Of a stretch of DNA of 64,000 nt, positions 1 through 13,655 are shown one piece after another. How positions within the stretch are numbered: the stretch's first letter is position 1; the number at the start of each line of letters is the position of its first letter. This DNA is from Folioceros fuciformis (Eukaryota; Anthocerotophyta; Anthocerotopsida; Anthocerotales): NCBI GenBank assembly GCA_049999805.1, contig JBNGIO010006224.1, forward strand, positions 1 through 64,000, read 5' to 3'. Under the pieces are notes generated by a model. It did no database searches. It had not been told where the DNA came from and worked only from the letters and a program-made list of their open reading frames with translations. A program made the position numbers and the translations under genes.

Positions 1-351
1 GGAGTGGACTGCTCTCCGATCCAGCAAGGCGGCTCCTGTTTCTTACCCGATCTGCTAGCCTCGCACGCCAGCTTCGCCATGAACCAGTACTACCAGGTGA
101 ACGGGCGGAACCCTTGGAACTGCTTCTTCAACGGCAATGCAGTCATCACCATCACCAATCCCAGTAAGTGTGCTGCTGCTGTTTCTTTGGAGTGACTGTT
201 CAGAGCTTTCTTCGCATCGTTGTGATGCTTCTTGTACGTGGGAGGCCCTTCCTTCCTTTTTTTTGTTTCTTTCCTTCTCTGAAGCTTTGCTCATGCTGTG
301 GTTTACGATGATGTGCCAGGCACCGGGACTTGCGTCTTCACCACCGCGTGA
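1..351 (+). CDS. X8/CBM43 domain protein, 3' end only
   Basis: The window opens inside an exon reading GVDCSPIQQGGSC, followed by a stretch with HASFAMNQYYQ and NPWNCFFNG. This is the second half of an X8 (CBM43) domain, the beta-1,3-glucan-binding module of plasmodesmal callose-binding proteins and of GH17 glucanase tails. Exon 1 ends at 163 (gtaagt donor); the last exon is 320-351, joined in phase to encode TGTCVFTTA and a TGA. The conserved Cys residues and the final GTCVF match the family. No GPI-anchor signal follows, so this copy ends just after the domain. The 5' part lies outside the window, so secreted callose-binding protein and glucanase cannot be told apart. Confidence 0.85.
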
Positions 352-2023
352 GGGGTGCCCGAGTGTTGCAACAATTGTTGGTTGCCACTTGGCAAGTCTG
401 TCGGGAGGGTGTCCACTACTCGTTACTTATTCCTTACTAACAAGCTAGCGGCAGCCTCTTTTGCAGGCAGGCAAGCGCACATTTGTTCATAATGTGACAT
501 GTGTGTAGGTAGACAGACAAACGACTGTGCAAACTCACAACAGTGCGTGCGCGTGCTTACTTGCTGGGCAGTTAGCATCATCCTTCAGCGCAGGATGCAA
601 TTTTGTTGTGTGGGGACCAAGTCTTCTTGGTTGGCCATTATCTATATTCTTGTACAATTTCTCGTCGTATTATTATTATGTTCCACATTTCTGCATCGTT
701 CGGTGGCTCCAGACTTCTTCTTCCAGTTCCTTTTGCTGCTTCTCTGTTTGCTACGTCGCCCCTCCTCATCCTGCCATACTTTCATTCATAAGTGGAACTT
801 TTTAAAACTTTGTGTGCTCTTGAAACGTCACTTAGCTTTCGACGCTGAGCTCACTACACAGTACTCTGTTTCTTCTTGTAATAGTGGCCGGCCCAGGCAG
901 GACCATCATCGACTTATCAGGCCTCATCAAACCGAGATGTCGCCAATCCTTGCTGAACTGCATTCCTGTTCCTGGTAAATTAAGCCTGGCTCCAAAGTAC
1001 GGACGGACAGAAGTCGTCCGAAACGAGCTGTGGCAGTGGTCAAAATGCACCTTGCTCCTTTTGTTGGCTATCGGTTCGCCGCGGGATGGGGGAGCATTTC
1101 CTTTCCGCAATTTGAGGTTCGGAAGTGCATCGAAACTGGTCTGTTCAAGACTTTTTGACTGATGGAATGTGAGCAGGATTGGACCGACATCCGTCATGTC
1201 TGTTTTCAATGCACACGACGACAACGGGCGTGTGGTGGGTCTACTTGCCCATGACCTTACCTGTCCGCCCCATCCAGTACAGACGTATCTCACACGAGCT
1301 TATAGCAGAGAGGAAGCACCCGCCATGTTTCAAGGCTCATCATGGGATGGATATGCTTCAGGGCTCTCTCATCTACCACACCGAGAAACGATACGTGTGA
1401 TGATCATGCAACGGGAGAAGGCTGCGCAGACTCCCGGGAACCCCTCAGCGCATCTGGGCCAAGCTTCGACGCCTCCTCGATTCCTTCGCATAATTCGCCG
1501 GGCCCCACGAGGTAAGGCTCGGCTCTAGGCCCCACTGTTGCACACAAGCACGAGCTCGGGCCCAGCTGGAACCCACCTTTCAAGTAGACTACCGATCACA
1601 AAATGATGAAGAGGCCGTGCTTGTTCAACTCGATGCCGTCACACGCTCTTCGAATGCCTTTCATGTTACGTCCTCATGGGATGGGATGACAACTAGCGTC
1701 CCATCGTTGCTAGAACTTCCATCCTCCGCTATGTAATTGCTGGCTAGTACTTGCAACAAAACGTTGCAAAAGCGCCATGTTTACAATTATCCCACGAGCG
1801 TCCCTATCCCTCACAAAACCTGCGTGTTTTATCCCTATAGCAAGGGAGACCAAGTATTGCTGCTTTGTCACGTACGTCTGCGAAATAACTATCGCACCTG
1901 TTTAACAGCTACATGTACACAGCCACACAGCAGAGACATGAGGTCCCGACTTCCAAGCTGTACGAATTGAGAAGGCCGAAGGGGGAGCTTCTCCTCGCAC
2001 ACAACTGTGTGCCTGTACCGATG
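352..2023. other. intergenic, no gene recognised
   Basis: This stretch lies between the converging 3' ends of the X8 gene (+) and the glutaminyl cyclase gene (-). Several open frames up to about 150 codons exist on both strands (for example 832-1293 on - and 1169-1528 on +). None shows a recognisable domain or joins to a plausible splice chain. It probably holds the two 3' untranslated regions. Confidence 0.5.
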
Positions 2024-3985
2024 TTAGCTAGAGACGATGCACGCAGCACGCGCAGACTCCACTGTGACGTTGGAACCTGCTGGAGGACTTCGCAGCTTGA
2101 TCTGGAATAACTTTGGCCAGAACTTGCCAGTAACTGCAGTTCACTCCGTGTACAGAATCAGAATGCAGGCACTCTCAATAGCCTCCCAACTGCTACCACT
2201 GGAACCGAGATAAAACTTACCAAACACACGTTTTTGTTCCGAATCCCACGCAATGCCGTTTAGGACGTCCAATCCTCTTCCCTGCCGTCATTGCACTTGC
2301 ACATCAAGAAAAACTCTGCAACATCTAGACAGAGAGGCAGACTCAAAGCCGACACTTACATTGTATCCTCCTTTCCGAATAGAGTCCCTGCCATTTCCAG
2401 CACACAAGTAATCAGCTCCGACAATCTGTGCGTAGCAGAATTCTGCGGAATACGAAGCGCAGCTCACCTCAGTCCAGTTAATAGGATCCAGCCCTTGACC
2501 CGACCATCCTTCGGGGAGATTCTCACAATGCATTCTTTCTGCACAGGCAGCACGAAGTAAGTTCAGGTCATTAAGAAACCAGCATCTCGAGCTTCCAGAG
2601 CTCACCATTCATGTCTCAAAGTTCTGCTGCCAGCAAAATTACTTGATTCGTTATGAGCGGAAACAAATTCGATATAACAGGAAACAAACCAGCCACACAT
2701 TTGCCCAGATTTCATCGCCTATGTACTCAAGTTCATTGAGGAGCGTCACTTCCTTCCCTCCATCTTTCACCGTAATGTTCCTGATTTCTGCTTAGACAAT
2801 TGCAAGAAGCTGGTGAGAGAAGCACATGACCGAGTAACTTGGACTCCACAACTGCAGCGTGTTCAAACCTGCAAATGTGTCCGGGTTGATGAAGTACAGT
2901 GTGGAACTGCCGTCGCTCCCAATTAATTGTGTGGCGTCTCCAGTCAAGCCCCAACCATCTCTCATGGGCTGAATAAATGTTCCAACCTGTGTGGCATGTT
3001 CATTTGGGCACAGGAAGCAAAAACATATCATTGCCACCGTGCGAACACCGCCCACATCCAAGGCCATAGCACCATTGTAGTCAGTACCTGAGAAAGGTCC
3101 TCGCGATCATAGATAAAACCCTGGGTTGTCTTCCAGAGCACTTGAAGTAGCCTACATGGCCAGCAGACAACACATAAAGACCAGCTCAAAACCCACCATG
3201 TGAAAAAGCATGAATAAAGGAGGACGGAACAGTCATTCCACACCTGTCCTTCCACAAGGTCAGGCCTTCTCCAAAATATTTACTTCCAAGTTGCTTTAAT
3301 TGCCGCACCTGATATCTCCAAGGTCAAGTCCATAACTCTCGAACATGGAGCCCTAATTAGCACGAAGATAATTCTTGACAAGATGTCACACCTCACCGCT
3401 CGCCAGATCCACTCGCCGAACGGATGACTGCACCACAACAAACCATTAGCAACAAGTTAGCACAGCCTATCTAAAACTTGGTGCTTCAGCAAAGCAATGC
3501 CAGCTGCATGTTCTCCTGAACACCTACCTGTCCATTCAGGCCAGTAGATTCGTACAACATGTCGTCCCTGTAATACAACAAACCCTGCGTACCACTCAAG
3601 CAACATCCAACTCACTCAGCCCGCCTCTAAGGTCACAGAAGCGCGACACGTTCGTGAATACGAGCCCACAAACCTGAGTGAAGGCATTGGGATCGTGAGG
3701 GAACTCTGCTACAACCTCATACTCGTGCACCTGCACCTCGGCCGTCTCCAATCCATCTGCTGCGAATTCCTTGTGAGGTCTCCCGAAGAAGATACCCCAA
3801 AACAGCGCCACGGCCAGCACGACAGCCATCGCCATGCAGACCCCCGTGCCACACCATACCGACTTGTAGCGGGCCAGTCTGCGAGGCCTCTTATGCCCAG
3901 TTTTCGACTGCACGGATACCTCGGTAGGTGACATCTTCTGGCGGTGTGACAGCATAATCGGCAGTCGAACTGTCAGGCTGTCCAC
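2024..3985 (-). CDS. QC: glutaminyl-peptide cyclotransferase (plant type)
   Basis: Encodes a plant-type glutaminyl cyclase, which converts N-terminal Gln of proteins to pyroglutamate in the secretory pathway. Eleven exons (high to low): 3985-3674, 3584-3528, 3427-3392, 3308-3244, 3151-3088, 2986-2869, 2787-2690, 2538-2468, 2425-2360, 2276-2221, 2133-2024. All junctions keep phase and give 350 residues, the usual family length. Residues about 46-67 form a hydrophobic signal anchor after a basic N-terminus. Family motifs in order: FPHDPNAFTQGLLYY, LYESTGLNGQSSVRRVDL, GSKYFGEGLTLW, TQGFIYDREDLS, MRDGWGLTGDATQLIGSDGS, LNELEYIGDEIWANVW, LDVLNGIAWDSE and VTGKFWPKLFQIKL. The fold is a five-bladed propeller, unlike animal QC. 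The intron at 2426-2467 is only 42 nt. The segment from exon 9 (2360-2425) is slightly longer than in typical homologues, so that exon is the least certain. Confidence 0.93.
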
Positions 3986-5796
3986 GCTCCCCTCGAGGGT
4001 CCGTGCGCAACCTTGTCCCGTGCAAGAGAACGGGGATAATCCATGGCCGGGACATCAGTTCCCAAGTGCAGCTCAGGCGTCATCAGCGTGCTACTGCTAC
4101 TGGCGCCATCGTCATCGCGACCGAGGTGAAGGGAAGTTCACCTGAAAAAAGTTTGGACTTCGTCCATTGGTCCAAGCTGGACTCTCTTCTTCAACGCTTT
4201 TCGAGCCGCGGCCTGGAAAAGGAAAGTTCCGGGATTTTACGTCGTGCGACGTCAAGGCGCCAACCCGAGGGATGCGAGTCTCGTGAAGCATGTTGATGTC
4301 GGAGGAGGAGATGCGAGATTGCGGGGAGTCCGACTTCTGCGCCAGAACGGACTGCGGCTTGCGCAAGGTGGAATCAGACAGGCCCAAAGTGGTGTACAAA
4401 TGTGACCTGGTGTCCACGCTGCGCATCCGATGCCTGTGTGGCAAGCGCGCTGTTGCTGACTGCAGTGGCTTGAAGGTGGCCAGGACGGAGCTAGGACTGT
4501 ACAGTACCTGCGACCTGGCTTCTTGGAGGTGGATGGCAGGGGGAGCTGGCCTGGTTGCGGTGCTGAGCTTGGTAAACTCCAGCGGCTTCCGTGATTGCAG
4601 GGAGGGCTCCGGCTCGGGCTGCAGTCGGCTGCAAATTGAGGTCGCCAGACTGCGCTCGAAGGAAATTCAGCAATAGGTTTGTTCTGCTCTCGGGATTTGG
4701 AAGATGAATCGTTTATTGCAGGAAATGCATCCTGTCTGCAGGAAAGGGATTCAGCTCGCTCGCCCTTAGGGCAGGCAAACAGGCTAAGGTCTTGGATGGC
4801 TGGCTTGCCTACGTGCAGCGTTGTGGTGTAGTTTCTCTGTGGACGAGGAGAGTGTCGGCCACTGTATTGTGACAGTACATTGTGACAATTGTTGCATTTT
4901 TATCCACGGCTTCTGTCGTTCTTGGCCATCCGCCAAACTGCGTGTGAGACAGTCAGTTCTGTGCTGTAGACACGACTTCGAAGGCGCACTGACCCCCTAC
5001 TCGTCTTGTCACATGAAACGTTTGCCGGTGAAGTTGTGGATTGATTCTTCTAGCCCAAATTACCGGTGTCCGTTCACACAAGCCAGTGCCCGGGGTGTGA
5101 GGTNNNNNNNNNNNNNNNNNNNNNNNNNNNNNNNNNNNNNNNNNNNNNNNNNNNNNNNNNNNNNNNNNNNNNNNNNNNNNNNNNNNNNNNNNNNNNNNNN
5201 NNNACGCCAAATCGCTGGGAACAGTTTGAGCACGTTTTCAGAACGTACCTTTAACCTATGACTACATTTATATACACTAATCTGTTTACAACTTATTGAT
5301 ATGAATGTTGGTGAGACGAATACTTCATTAGTGACAGACCGCATTCCATGTGGGATTAATCATCTTGGGCAGTGGTGGCAGGTAAGCACTTTGGCTCATA
5401 CTCAACTTCCCATCTCCTCGCCGTTTGCTTTGCTGCTAAGCCCTTCGGCTTATGCTCAACTTTCCATCCCCTGGCCATGATCAGAAGCTACACGATAACG
5501 AACAACGGAGATTAATTATTGCGTTGAACGTTGTTAACAACAATGTGCTTGTTGTACTCCCATCGGGTCTTTCAGGCTTCAGATTTCAGGTACCGTAGTC
5601 AGGCTTGGCCTCTGAACTTTAAATGCCCACTTTTGGCCTCAAGTTCCCCGAGTTCCTGGTACAGAGGGTAAGCATAAAGAGGTGAACCAAGCCATCAATG
5701 TCTGGGATGACAAACGTTGTACACTAGTACCAACCTAGGTAGCCCGGGTGAGTGTATGGTGGCAAGTTCCACGATGTCACCAGTCCTTGGACCTGT
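3986..5796. other. intergenic between POLA1 and QC, with assembly gap
   Basis: Both neighbours lie on the minus strand, so this is the upstream region of QC and the downstream region of POLA1. It contains an N block at 5104-5203. A Ser-rich minus-strand frame at 4112-4444 and a plus-strand frame at 4290-4676 are open, but neither has a family signature. The first could lie in a QC 5' leader. No promoter element is identified with confidence. Confidence 0.45.
5104..5203. other. assembly gap (100 N)
   Basis: A run of exactly 100 N, the usual placeholder for a scaffold gap of unknown size. It lies outside the genes called here. Confidence 0.98.
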
Positions 5797-8700
5797 TCAA
5801 ATCAAGGAGACGCAAAGCGCGTCCATCTGAACCCATCTGTAGGCACACCGATCGCGGATGCTCACCATCACGTCAGCAGCTTCAACTAGAGGATCCAAAA
5901 CAGTCGACAGTTGGGTCTTCACTGCCATTTGACCTTCCTCGTCCTCTATCTGTCAAGAACCCAACCGTACGATGTTATGAAACGTAGAAATCTCTCTGTC
6001 AATCAAGAAACACAGTGCGCTCGCACAGGCGACCTTCTCCATTGCTCGAGGCACGTCCAGCAAGCGACAGAAGTGGCTGAGTTGGTTGTACAAGTCTGCC
6101 TGTGTGTACTGCAAGGACCAAAGCACCGCTTATCAGAGGGCATGACGAGCGCTGACGCTAGGGACTGGCTATCAGAGTTCACGTCGATGCAGAGGACGCG
6201 TTTAACAGAAAACAGAATTGATGTCAGCCTACCTGCCGCGCGAGGCGTCCATTGCATCGTGGATAGTTGGGACAAACGGTGCCTCTGTCAGCATCACCCG
6301 ACACTCGCAATGTAATGTTCCGCGTCATATGCCCGCAGATCTCGTCATCACACTGGAACGAACACAAGCTAGTTAGACGTAGAAGCAGGATGCATCACCG
6401 GCACAATGGTGGAGAACTGAGAGCGCTGAAAGGCTTCCGTTGCGAACCATCATCCATCCTTCATAGTACCGCGTCACGAACTCCTCTGCCCGCTGTTTCA
6501 CCTAGCGGAGTATTGCCCGCAGTAAGTTGTGAGATGCTGACCAGTGCACGGCGGTGTAAGGTGCAGAAATGTCGCGGTCGGATTAGTTGTACCTGGTTTG
6601 CCAGTCTTGCAGGGGCTTCCGTGTCCGCGCCACCGTGGTGCCGACACCGAGGACAGCGAAATGGAGACTCACGGTGAGACAAGGACTCCGGGCTTCCAGT
6701 CTGGTGTGAGGCAGACGCGATGATGCTGTCGACGCCGGCGAAGTCGAAGCGCTGGCTGCATGGACAGATCAGTTGGAGCGGTTCACAAGTTCGATACCTG
6801 TGCAGCGAGAGCGAGGTTAATCTCCTCAGGAACAATGGGAAAAGATATCGTACTTTGGCCAGCGCGAAAGTGGGGAGTAAGATCTACTAACCGGTCGGCA
6901 TCATCCAGAATTGCACTAGATGAGACCAGCGCGTCGTCTCGATCGTTGGTGCTGGAGCTGTGCCTCTGCTGGAACTGCAGAATTGAAGCAAAAACAAAAC
7001 TTGGTCGGACTAAGAGCCAGCCGACGTAGAAATTTGCGACCTTGTAAATATATGGCGCACTCACTCACCTTTAACGGATCAAGGCCAAGGCACTCAGCAA
7101 GACGTCCTGAGTCCGTTCCTTCGATCGGTGCGCATAATCGCATAACAACAGGATGTATCTGGTCACAAGCGAAGTACACTCAGCCTAGACTGTTAGATCT
7201 GAGTCACCTCACATACTCTGAAAGTTCACAGCATGAACGCACACCTGCTGCTGGATGTAGTAGTCAATATCAACCACCCAGTTCCCACTATCTTGCTTCA
7301 GTTCGTCGGGATGCCTGGCTCTGTCTGCTATTCCAGATGATGGGCCTCCTTCAGAATCCTGAAAAAGGTAGCGGTCAGGCGACAGTCCACGCAGCTGTTG
7401 AAGAAGACACAGACATGCAAGCAGCAGAGACCATACCTTCTCAAGACAAATAACGTATGGTACAGTGTCCCCAACGAAACAGCCAATTCTATGCCCACTC
7501 AGCCTTCGCCTCAGAGCGACCTGCCAGAAGACGGGGGAGAATGTGAAACACGTGAATGACCCGAAATGGCACGTGGCTATGGCACCTCACATAAACGGCA
7601 AGGCAGAAGAGTTGTCTCCTACTTGAACGTGAGGCTGGTTGCGTGCGTCTGGATATTCCTCTGGATTCTTAGTTAGAGTCTTCGTAATGACGTACTTGTC
7701 CAACTCCACCTGCCCACTCCTCATTTCCTCTTGCAGCTGCAAAACAGTGGTCACGTAGTAGGTTGAGCATCCTTGATTTCCAGCGTGCATAGCCCACTTG
7801 TGCTACAAGGGGGATGGGGCAAGCTGTAGAGGAATCGCAACATCAACGCATATCAAGGAGTCTAGAATTTTCTTGCAACGAGTCTAGAATTTCGACAAGA
7901 AAAGGGGGTGACATAATCAAGATGTTACCATTCTAAGTTGATTATGGATGTTCTCCACCACTTCTTCTCGCAGACTGATGAGAGAGTTCCCACATGAGAC
8001 CCTTTCAGCTCAAGAGCACGACCCATTACAAAAGGCCCGCAGGGACAGGTACACTAACCCTCCAGAAAGTATCTGCCCAAGACAGAAATTTCCAATCTCC
8101 TTGGACAACATACTCCAGTCACGCCGTACAATATCTAGTCCCTTCTGTTCGATGACCTGCGAGAAGCAAGATAACTAGATGTGGATGATTTAAAGAGTAG
8201 AAGAAAACTAGCTCCTACAAACAGACAACTATTACCTCTCCGAACGTTCCGTCCCCAGTTGGAACAACCTTAACAGCAGCATATTTCTTTTTCTTGAGTA
8301 GCAACATCCGCTTATACAATCCATCCATGTCAATCTCAAGCAGCCTATATTTTTTGTTAACCTGAGAAAGAAGACGTCAGGTGAGTAAGAGCACCTGGTG
8401 TCTCTTAATTCTTACTGGCGATTTAGTGCCCAGTCAATGTACGTACTTCCTTGATGACTTTAACACCGATGTCTCGAGCTGCAACAGGGTCATCCAGTCC
8501 TGTGTGGATCATTATTGAGTCTGTGTCTCCGTAGATAACCTGCGCATTTTCGTAGTCAAGGGCAAGTTGCAACCATCCAAATGAGTTCTTCCGAGCAAAG
8601 ATTGCAGGAGAGACATACCTCAAAGTTAAGTGTGTTCTGCACAAGGTCCACTGTACTTTGCAGGATCTCCCTACCCTGGGAAGTGATGAGTTCAGCTATC

Positions 8701-11700
8701 GGCTTTGCATAAAATCGCGAATTTGGGAACCCCAGGCACCCGTACATACTACGCAACAAACAATAAGAGACATGAGAGTCAGCTAAGTAAGAAACGTTCT
8801 GGGCCTTGAAACAAGAAATGTTACTAGACGAGCAGTAGGTACAAATTCAGAGTACTGACCTATTGGCAGTAAGCTTCAGTGCTTGCTGTTGAATATTCAA
8901 CTGCTGATACTTCAGGTTGTCAGATGTGCGTTTCAGCCACTGCTTCACTTGCTTCCTCCTCTCCACCAGGCTTTTGAGGACCTAAGCCCAACGAATCATA
9001 CTCCATGTGAACAGAACATTAGGGCATTAACATCAATGGGGACCTAAAACGTTACAGGCGATGTACCTGGGGTAAAACTCCAGGAGTGTCGCATGTTGGT
9101 AATGCTGGAATAGTGTCTTCGTCAGATCGTTCTACGGTTGTAAAACATACGTTGTACTCCTGCAGGCTCAAAATGTGGTCAGAAGATTACCCCAGGGCCT
9201 GAAGGGGGAAAGAATCAAGAACAGCGGAAAAGGAAGTGCTCGTGGACAGAGGGCTCACTTGTATAATGGATGGGTACAGGCTATTGAAGTCGAGAAGGAG
9301 GATGTACTTGTCATAAAGACCCTTTTTGGGTTCCAGAACCAGTCCACCTGAATAAGCAGGGCCTTTTCTCCGCTTTCCAGATGGCCCAACAAGAGTCTCT
9401 TCCTGAATATTTTCATCTCCAAAGGCCAGTTCTTCTCCGCCATCGACTTCGGGGCTTGACAGCTTCTTCCGTTTGACAGTAATTCGCTCTTTCTCGCGGA
9501 GAGTAAGTTTGTCAGGGACAATGAACTTGCGGCTGTGAAATTCATGGAGCAGTAGATACTCAACTCTCTGTGCCCTTGCTCCCTGTCACACGGGGATTGG
9601 GAGTCTAAAATTTGAAGTTGAAACCAGTCACAGAACATTCCTCATCATCACCAGCAATGAGCTGGCGATTTGCATAAAGAGGGCAACATAATTTATGAGC
9701 TGTATTCACCTGCAGAGTCTTCCCCCAAAGATTTCCACTGATGTTGGTTAGCTGCCTAGTCAATGGCAGCACATTCAAATGAAACATCAAACTTAAAGAA
9801 AGCCAAGCATCAGTTTCCCCTGATTCAACCTGCAAAGGCAATGGCCAGCGCAACGTTAGAACCAGCCGTTCTTCAAAGACACCAAGGCTTGTTGCTGAAC
9901 TCCTTGGCAGGCAGAGATCAATATGTGTTCTTGATGGCAGCAGCAACGTTTTGCCCACCAGTTCAAATAACGACGCCGATGTTTTGTACATGGATGGAAT
10001 CTCAGAAGGTATAAGTTCCTTTCTCTCCCGACCTAGCTGGCTCTTGGAGAGTTGCGTTAATGAATAGCTCACCTACATCGAACAAGGTGAAACACGAGAC
10101 TTCAGTCCCTACTGCCTTGACAAGTAACTGGCGCTATGCACTGTAGGGAAAAGTCGGGTCCTACCTCTTGAACAAGGTCACGAGCAGCCAAGTATGTGTC
10201 ACATAACAACCGACCAGCAATGCACGCCATAGCGCCAGGACCAGCTCCTGCACCGAAGGTATAACCACCTCCATTGAGTTTGGGCATCATAGAGCGCTTC
10301 AACCGGCCAATTTTCGACCACATACTGCTGGGTACTTTACATGCCTGGTAAGCGTCAGAAACAAAGAGTCCATCAGAAATCATGAGACACAAGGCAAGAA
10401 GAGTGGTCAATGACTGGGAGACCATGTTGCACTATACAGGCCAACTACGTGCTGCGTAGAAAGACTACTACCTGAAGCCGGTGAAGGAGTACATCAAGGT
10501 CAAATCCAGAAATATTGTGCCCCACAAAAATATCCGCATCCAGCTGGTGCAACTTTATCATCAAGTTGTTCAACAAAGCTCGCTCACTGATAGAAAATGA
10601 GAATTACATGATCGGCTTTCAAGATTTACTATTGTAGAGGAGCTTTGCATGCACTTGCATTGGCAGCATATCAGAAACGAGCTTCCAACCTTCCTTCGCA
10701 GCTTAGGACATTTGAGCCAGCTTTGGCATTGGTGGAAGTCGCCTCTGACGTGAAGCCTAAAGGGAAAATGCCTCCATCAAGCTTTCGCACCACGCTGAAG
10801 TGATTGAGCATCTTGTGGGTGTTCCAATGGGTTGATAACATCGGTGCATCCACCTTGGAAGTCCAGATGCGTCCAGAGGGTAAGGTGGCACTCTGACTTG
10901 AGGTCGGAGAAAAACAAGAGAGACATAAAAATGCTCTACCACGCAAAGAACAGCAAAAGCCCGAGGCCAGGCCCAACCTGTACGTGGCGACAGTAGACAA
11001 CTGATGCTGCTGCAACCTCATTGACATTTTGCTTGTGATTCACCACAGTCTTGAGGTTGATGGCTGCAACAACTAAGGTAGGGATCTGTTGATTGATTGT
11101 GTCCGAAACAGCTGTAGTCAAATTCTTGGGGGAGTCGACAACCACCTCAAGCTTGCACCAGCTAACCTGCCGTACCAACGTTTAAGGGAAGAAAATCCAG
11201 AGATGACGGAGTCCGGCAGAAGTTCAACGTGACAACGAGCAGGATAAAGCAACACAAATGTGCAAACTAGGCACCTGTGAAGGACTCGGACGAAACACGG
11301 GATTTGCTATGGACAGCCAGCATGGTCCTTTAATCTTTTTCTTGATTAACAGGAGTTCAAGGGCACTGCCAAAAGCAAATGTTAAGTTAGATTCCGTCAA
11401 CTTTCCAGACAACCGGGGAGTGCAAAGACCTGGACTTCGGGAACAATGGACAAGAACTTGAGGCAGAAACGTTAACACACATTCTGTATCAGAACTTGAA
11501 CCTGGTCTGTGTCCCAAAAAGGCCAGAAAATGTCGTACCCTTCATATCTGCTGGAAGGGCTGTATCCTAAATCACACAACGGAGTGACGCAGACAGGTCA
11601 AACGCCTTTCCTGTAACCTCAAACAATGCAAGTAATTGTGCGAAAGGCAACGTTTCACAAACCTTGAAAGGGTAGCTCAGCTTTATGAAGTAGTGCTCCC

Positions 11701-13655
11701 CACTTGTCACGTCTTGTCGTTCGAATGCGTATGACCTCTGCAATCCAAAAGCAGCAAGAAAACACTCGGCTCAGCAGCTGGTACGACAAGTAACACACGT
11801 TACACAGCAGAAGGCGGTGCATTCTACCTTCACAGGAACCATGGAGAACTTTGCCACGTTAAGATCCAGCAGCTTTTGAGCAATCTCGTCTTTCATGTCA
11901 CCTGCCAGCTCCTACAGCATCGGGACGCCAATGTGGGGCTCCAAGGCTCAAGTGGCGGAACTTTAAACTACTCCTGGAGGGAATGAAAAAACAGTAGAGA
12001 GGAGATGACCTGCAACTTGGCAATCAAAGCTACAGCCCCAGCTTTCCCGTCCGATTGTGCAGCCCCTTGGAGTAGAGCTAGCTCTGTGGCAGGGAAGACG
12101 CTGGGAGCAGGAATGGCATAAATGCACCGCTGAATGTTCCTCACGACAACGCAGCAACTGACATGTTTGCCGTCATACAACACCTGCAGAAGCACAGTGC
12201 GACTCCAGTCAGCTTCATTGGACTCGTCGTCGGTCCCAGCCTGCATTCGACGGCTTATTTCCATGTGGCTCGAGAAGGTGATATACCTTCCCAAAGAGGT
12301 AGACGGTACCGGGATTGGCTCCAAATCCCTCTTCATGGGCGTCAATGAGGTAAAAGGGGAGGCGGCCATCATCATCGAGGGGGAAATCAGCGATGTCAGC
12401 TGGTGCGATCTCAACCTGCTGCTCTTCCTCCACTACCTCCAGCTTCTCCCCAGCACCACCTTCTCTGATAGCTTGCCAAGCCGCGGAGGCTGCTGGTGCT
12501 GAAGGTGCCGTGGATGCCACCTTGGCATTCAGCCCAACTTTGCCACTGTCAACAGGAGGCGGAGGAACCACGGGCGCAGGATTTGGTGTCGACGAAAGCT
12601 CATCAACATCGGGAACTTGCTCTAGCTTGAGGACCGCAGGCGGAGAATCAGGCAGCGCTGACAACGCATCTTCGATATGCCAGCACGGGTCTAACCCATC
12701 TTCAACATGGGGGCACGTCTCTTGTGGACTGTCTCCGACTGCACGACGAGCTTCGTCATCATCATCCCTGGCCTCACGAATTGGCTTTCTTGCAATGGAC
12801 GGAACTGTATAGGAAACAGTGTGACTCGCAGACCTTTGCGGCCCTGCTCCTTGGATGCCAATTCGGGCCGCTGCCTGCCCGCGCACACCTGCGAAACAGC
12901 GCAGACATGAATGCACCGAGACCAGCGTCACCGACACAAGCCATCCGTCGACGAAGCACCACAGAAGGCGATCCCAAAGCACGAGGGTACCTAATCTACG
13001 CCGCTTCTCCTTCTCCCGGTCCACAGTATCGACTCCGATTCCCGCAAGCACATCCTCCAGCACATTCTCGGAATCGGCTGCCCTCCAGTCATCCTTGGCC
13101 TTGGTGCTGAGCCCCGAGGCAGCGGCGAACATGGTGGAGACGCGCTGCTTGTTCAGCGCAGCAGCTGCAGCCGCGGCAGCCGCCGCCTTCGACACCGCCT
13201 CCTTCTTCTTGGGATCTGCAATTCCATCCAACGCCTGCTGCGGTGAGGCAGTGCAACGCAACAACCCAACATAGTCAATCCCCTGCACAATCCCGAAGCG
13301 TACCGCCTTCCTTACTCTGCCGCGGCTTCTTCCTCCTGGATTCATCCTCGTCCCCCTCCGAGTCCGAATACACATTGACATCCCACTCCTCCTCCTCCCC
13401 GATGTCGGCGTAGCCCAGGTCCCCGTCGTCCACCACGAAGCCCTTGGCCTCCTCCCGCCGTTGCGCAACCAGCAGGGCGTAGTCGGGCTCCGAGACCTCG
13501 TCGTACACCTTCTCCTCCAGCTTCAGGTTGAAGGCGTCCACTCGCTTACCGTTCTTCTGCCGCAGGTTCCTGATCTGCTCCAGCGCGGACGCCCGATCCG
13601 AGCTCTGACTGGGCCCTGCGGCGGCAGCGGCAGCATCCCGTCGTCTGGACGCCAT
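5797..13655 (-). CDS. POLA1: DNA polymerase alpha catalytic subunit
   Basis: The primase-associated polymerase that starts Okazaki fragments in the nucleus. 32 exons (high to low): 13655-13316, 13215-12991, 12888-12287, 12183-12010, 11911-11828, 11737-11663, 11566-11502, 11365-11275, 11166-10978, 10853-10690, 10586-10472, 10344-10165, 10072-9959, 9829-9710, 9582-9259, 9159-9067, 8981-8860, 8748-8619, 8539-8447, 8361-8236, 8156-8059, 7974-7929, 7736-7623, 7520-7437, 7358-7245, 7158-7069, 6974-6892, 6797-6593, 6501-6448, 6352-6233, 6108-6034, 5949-5797. The sum is 4662 nt, or 1553 residues, all in phase. Seen: acidic N-terminus, poly-Ala run in exon 2, exonuclease-like [11 protein letters not shown] (about 690), motif [12 protein letters not shown] (about 950), motif [14 protein letters not shown] (about 1025), motif C YGDTDS (about 1073), and a C-terminal zinc region (CPRC, CDDEIC, CPNYPRC). 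The family exonuclease domain is normally inactive. The ATG at 13655 starts MASRRR; an upstream open stretch lacks an ATG. Human numbering does not apply. Confidence 0.96.

Noticed and set aside
832-1528. Frames of 119-153 codons on both strands after the X8 gene
   Set aside because: No recognisable domain, and the minus-strand and plus-strand frames overlap without codon-bias preference.
4112-4676. Overlapping frames on both strands upstream of QC
   Set aside because: Neither has a family signature or good splice continuation; at best they are leader sequence.
12215-13468. 417-codon minus-strand frame
   Set aside because: It reads through POLA1 exon 1 out of frame and two introns. POLA1 exons 2 and 3 explain its real coding parts.
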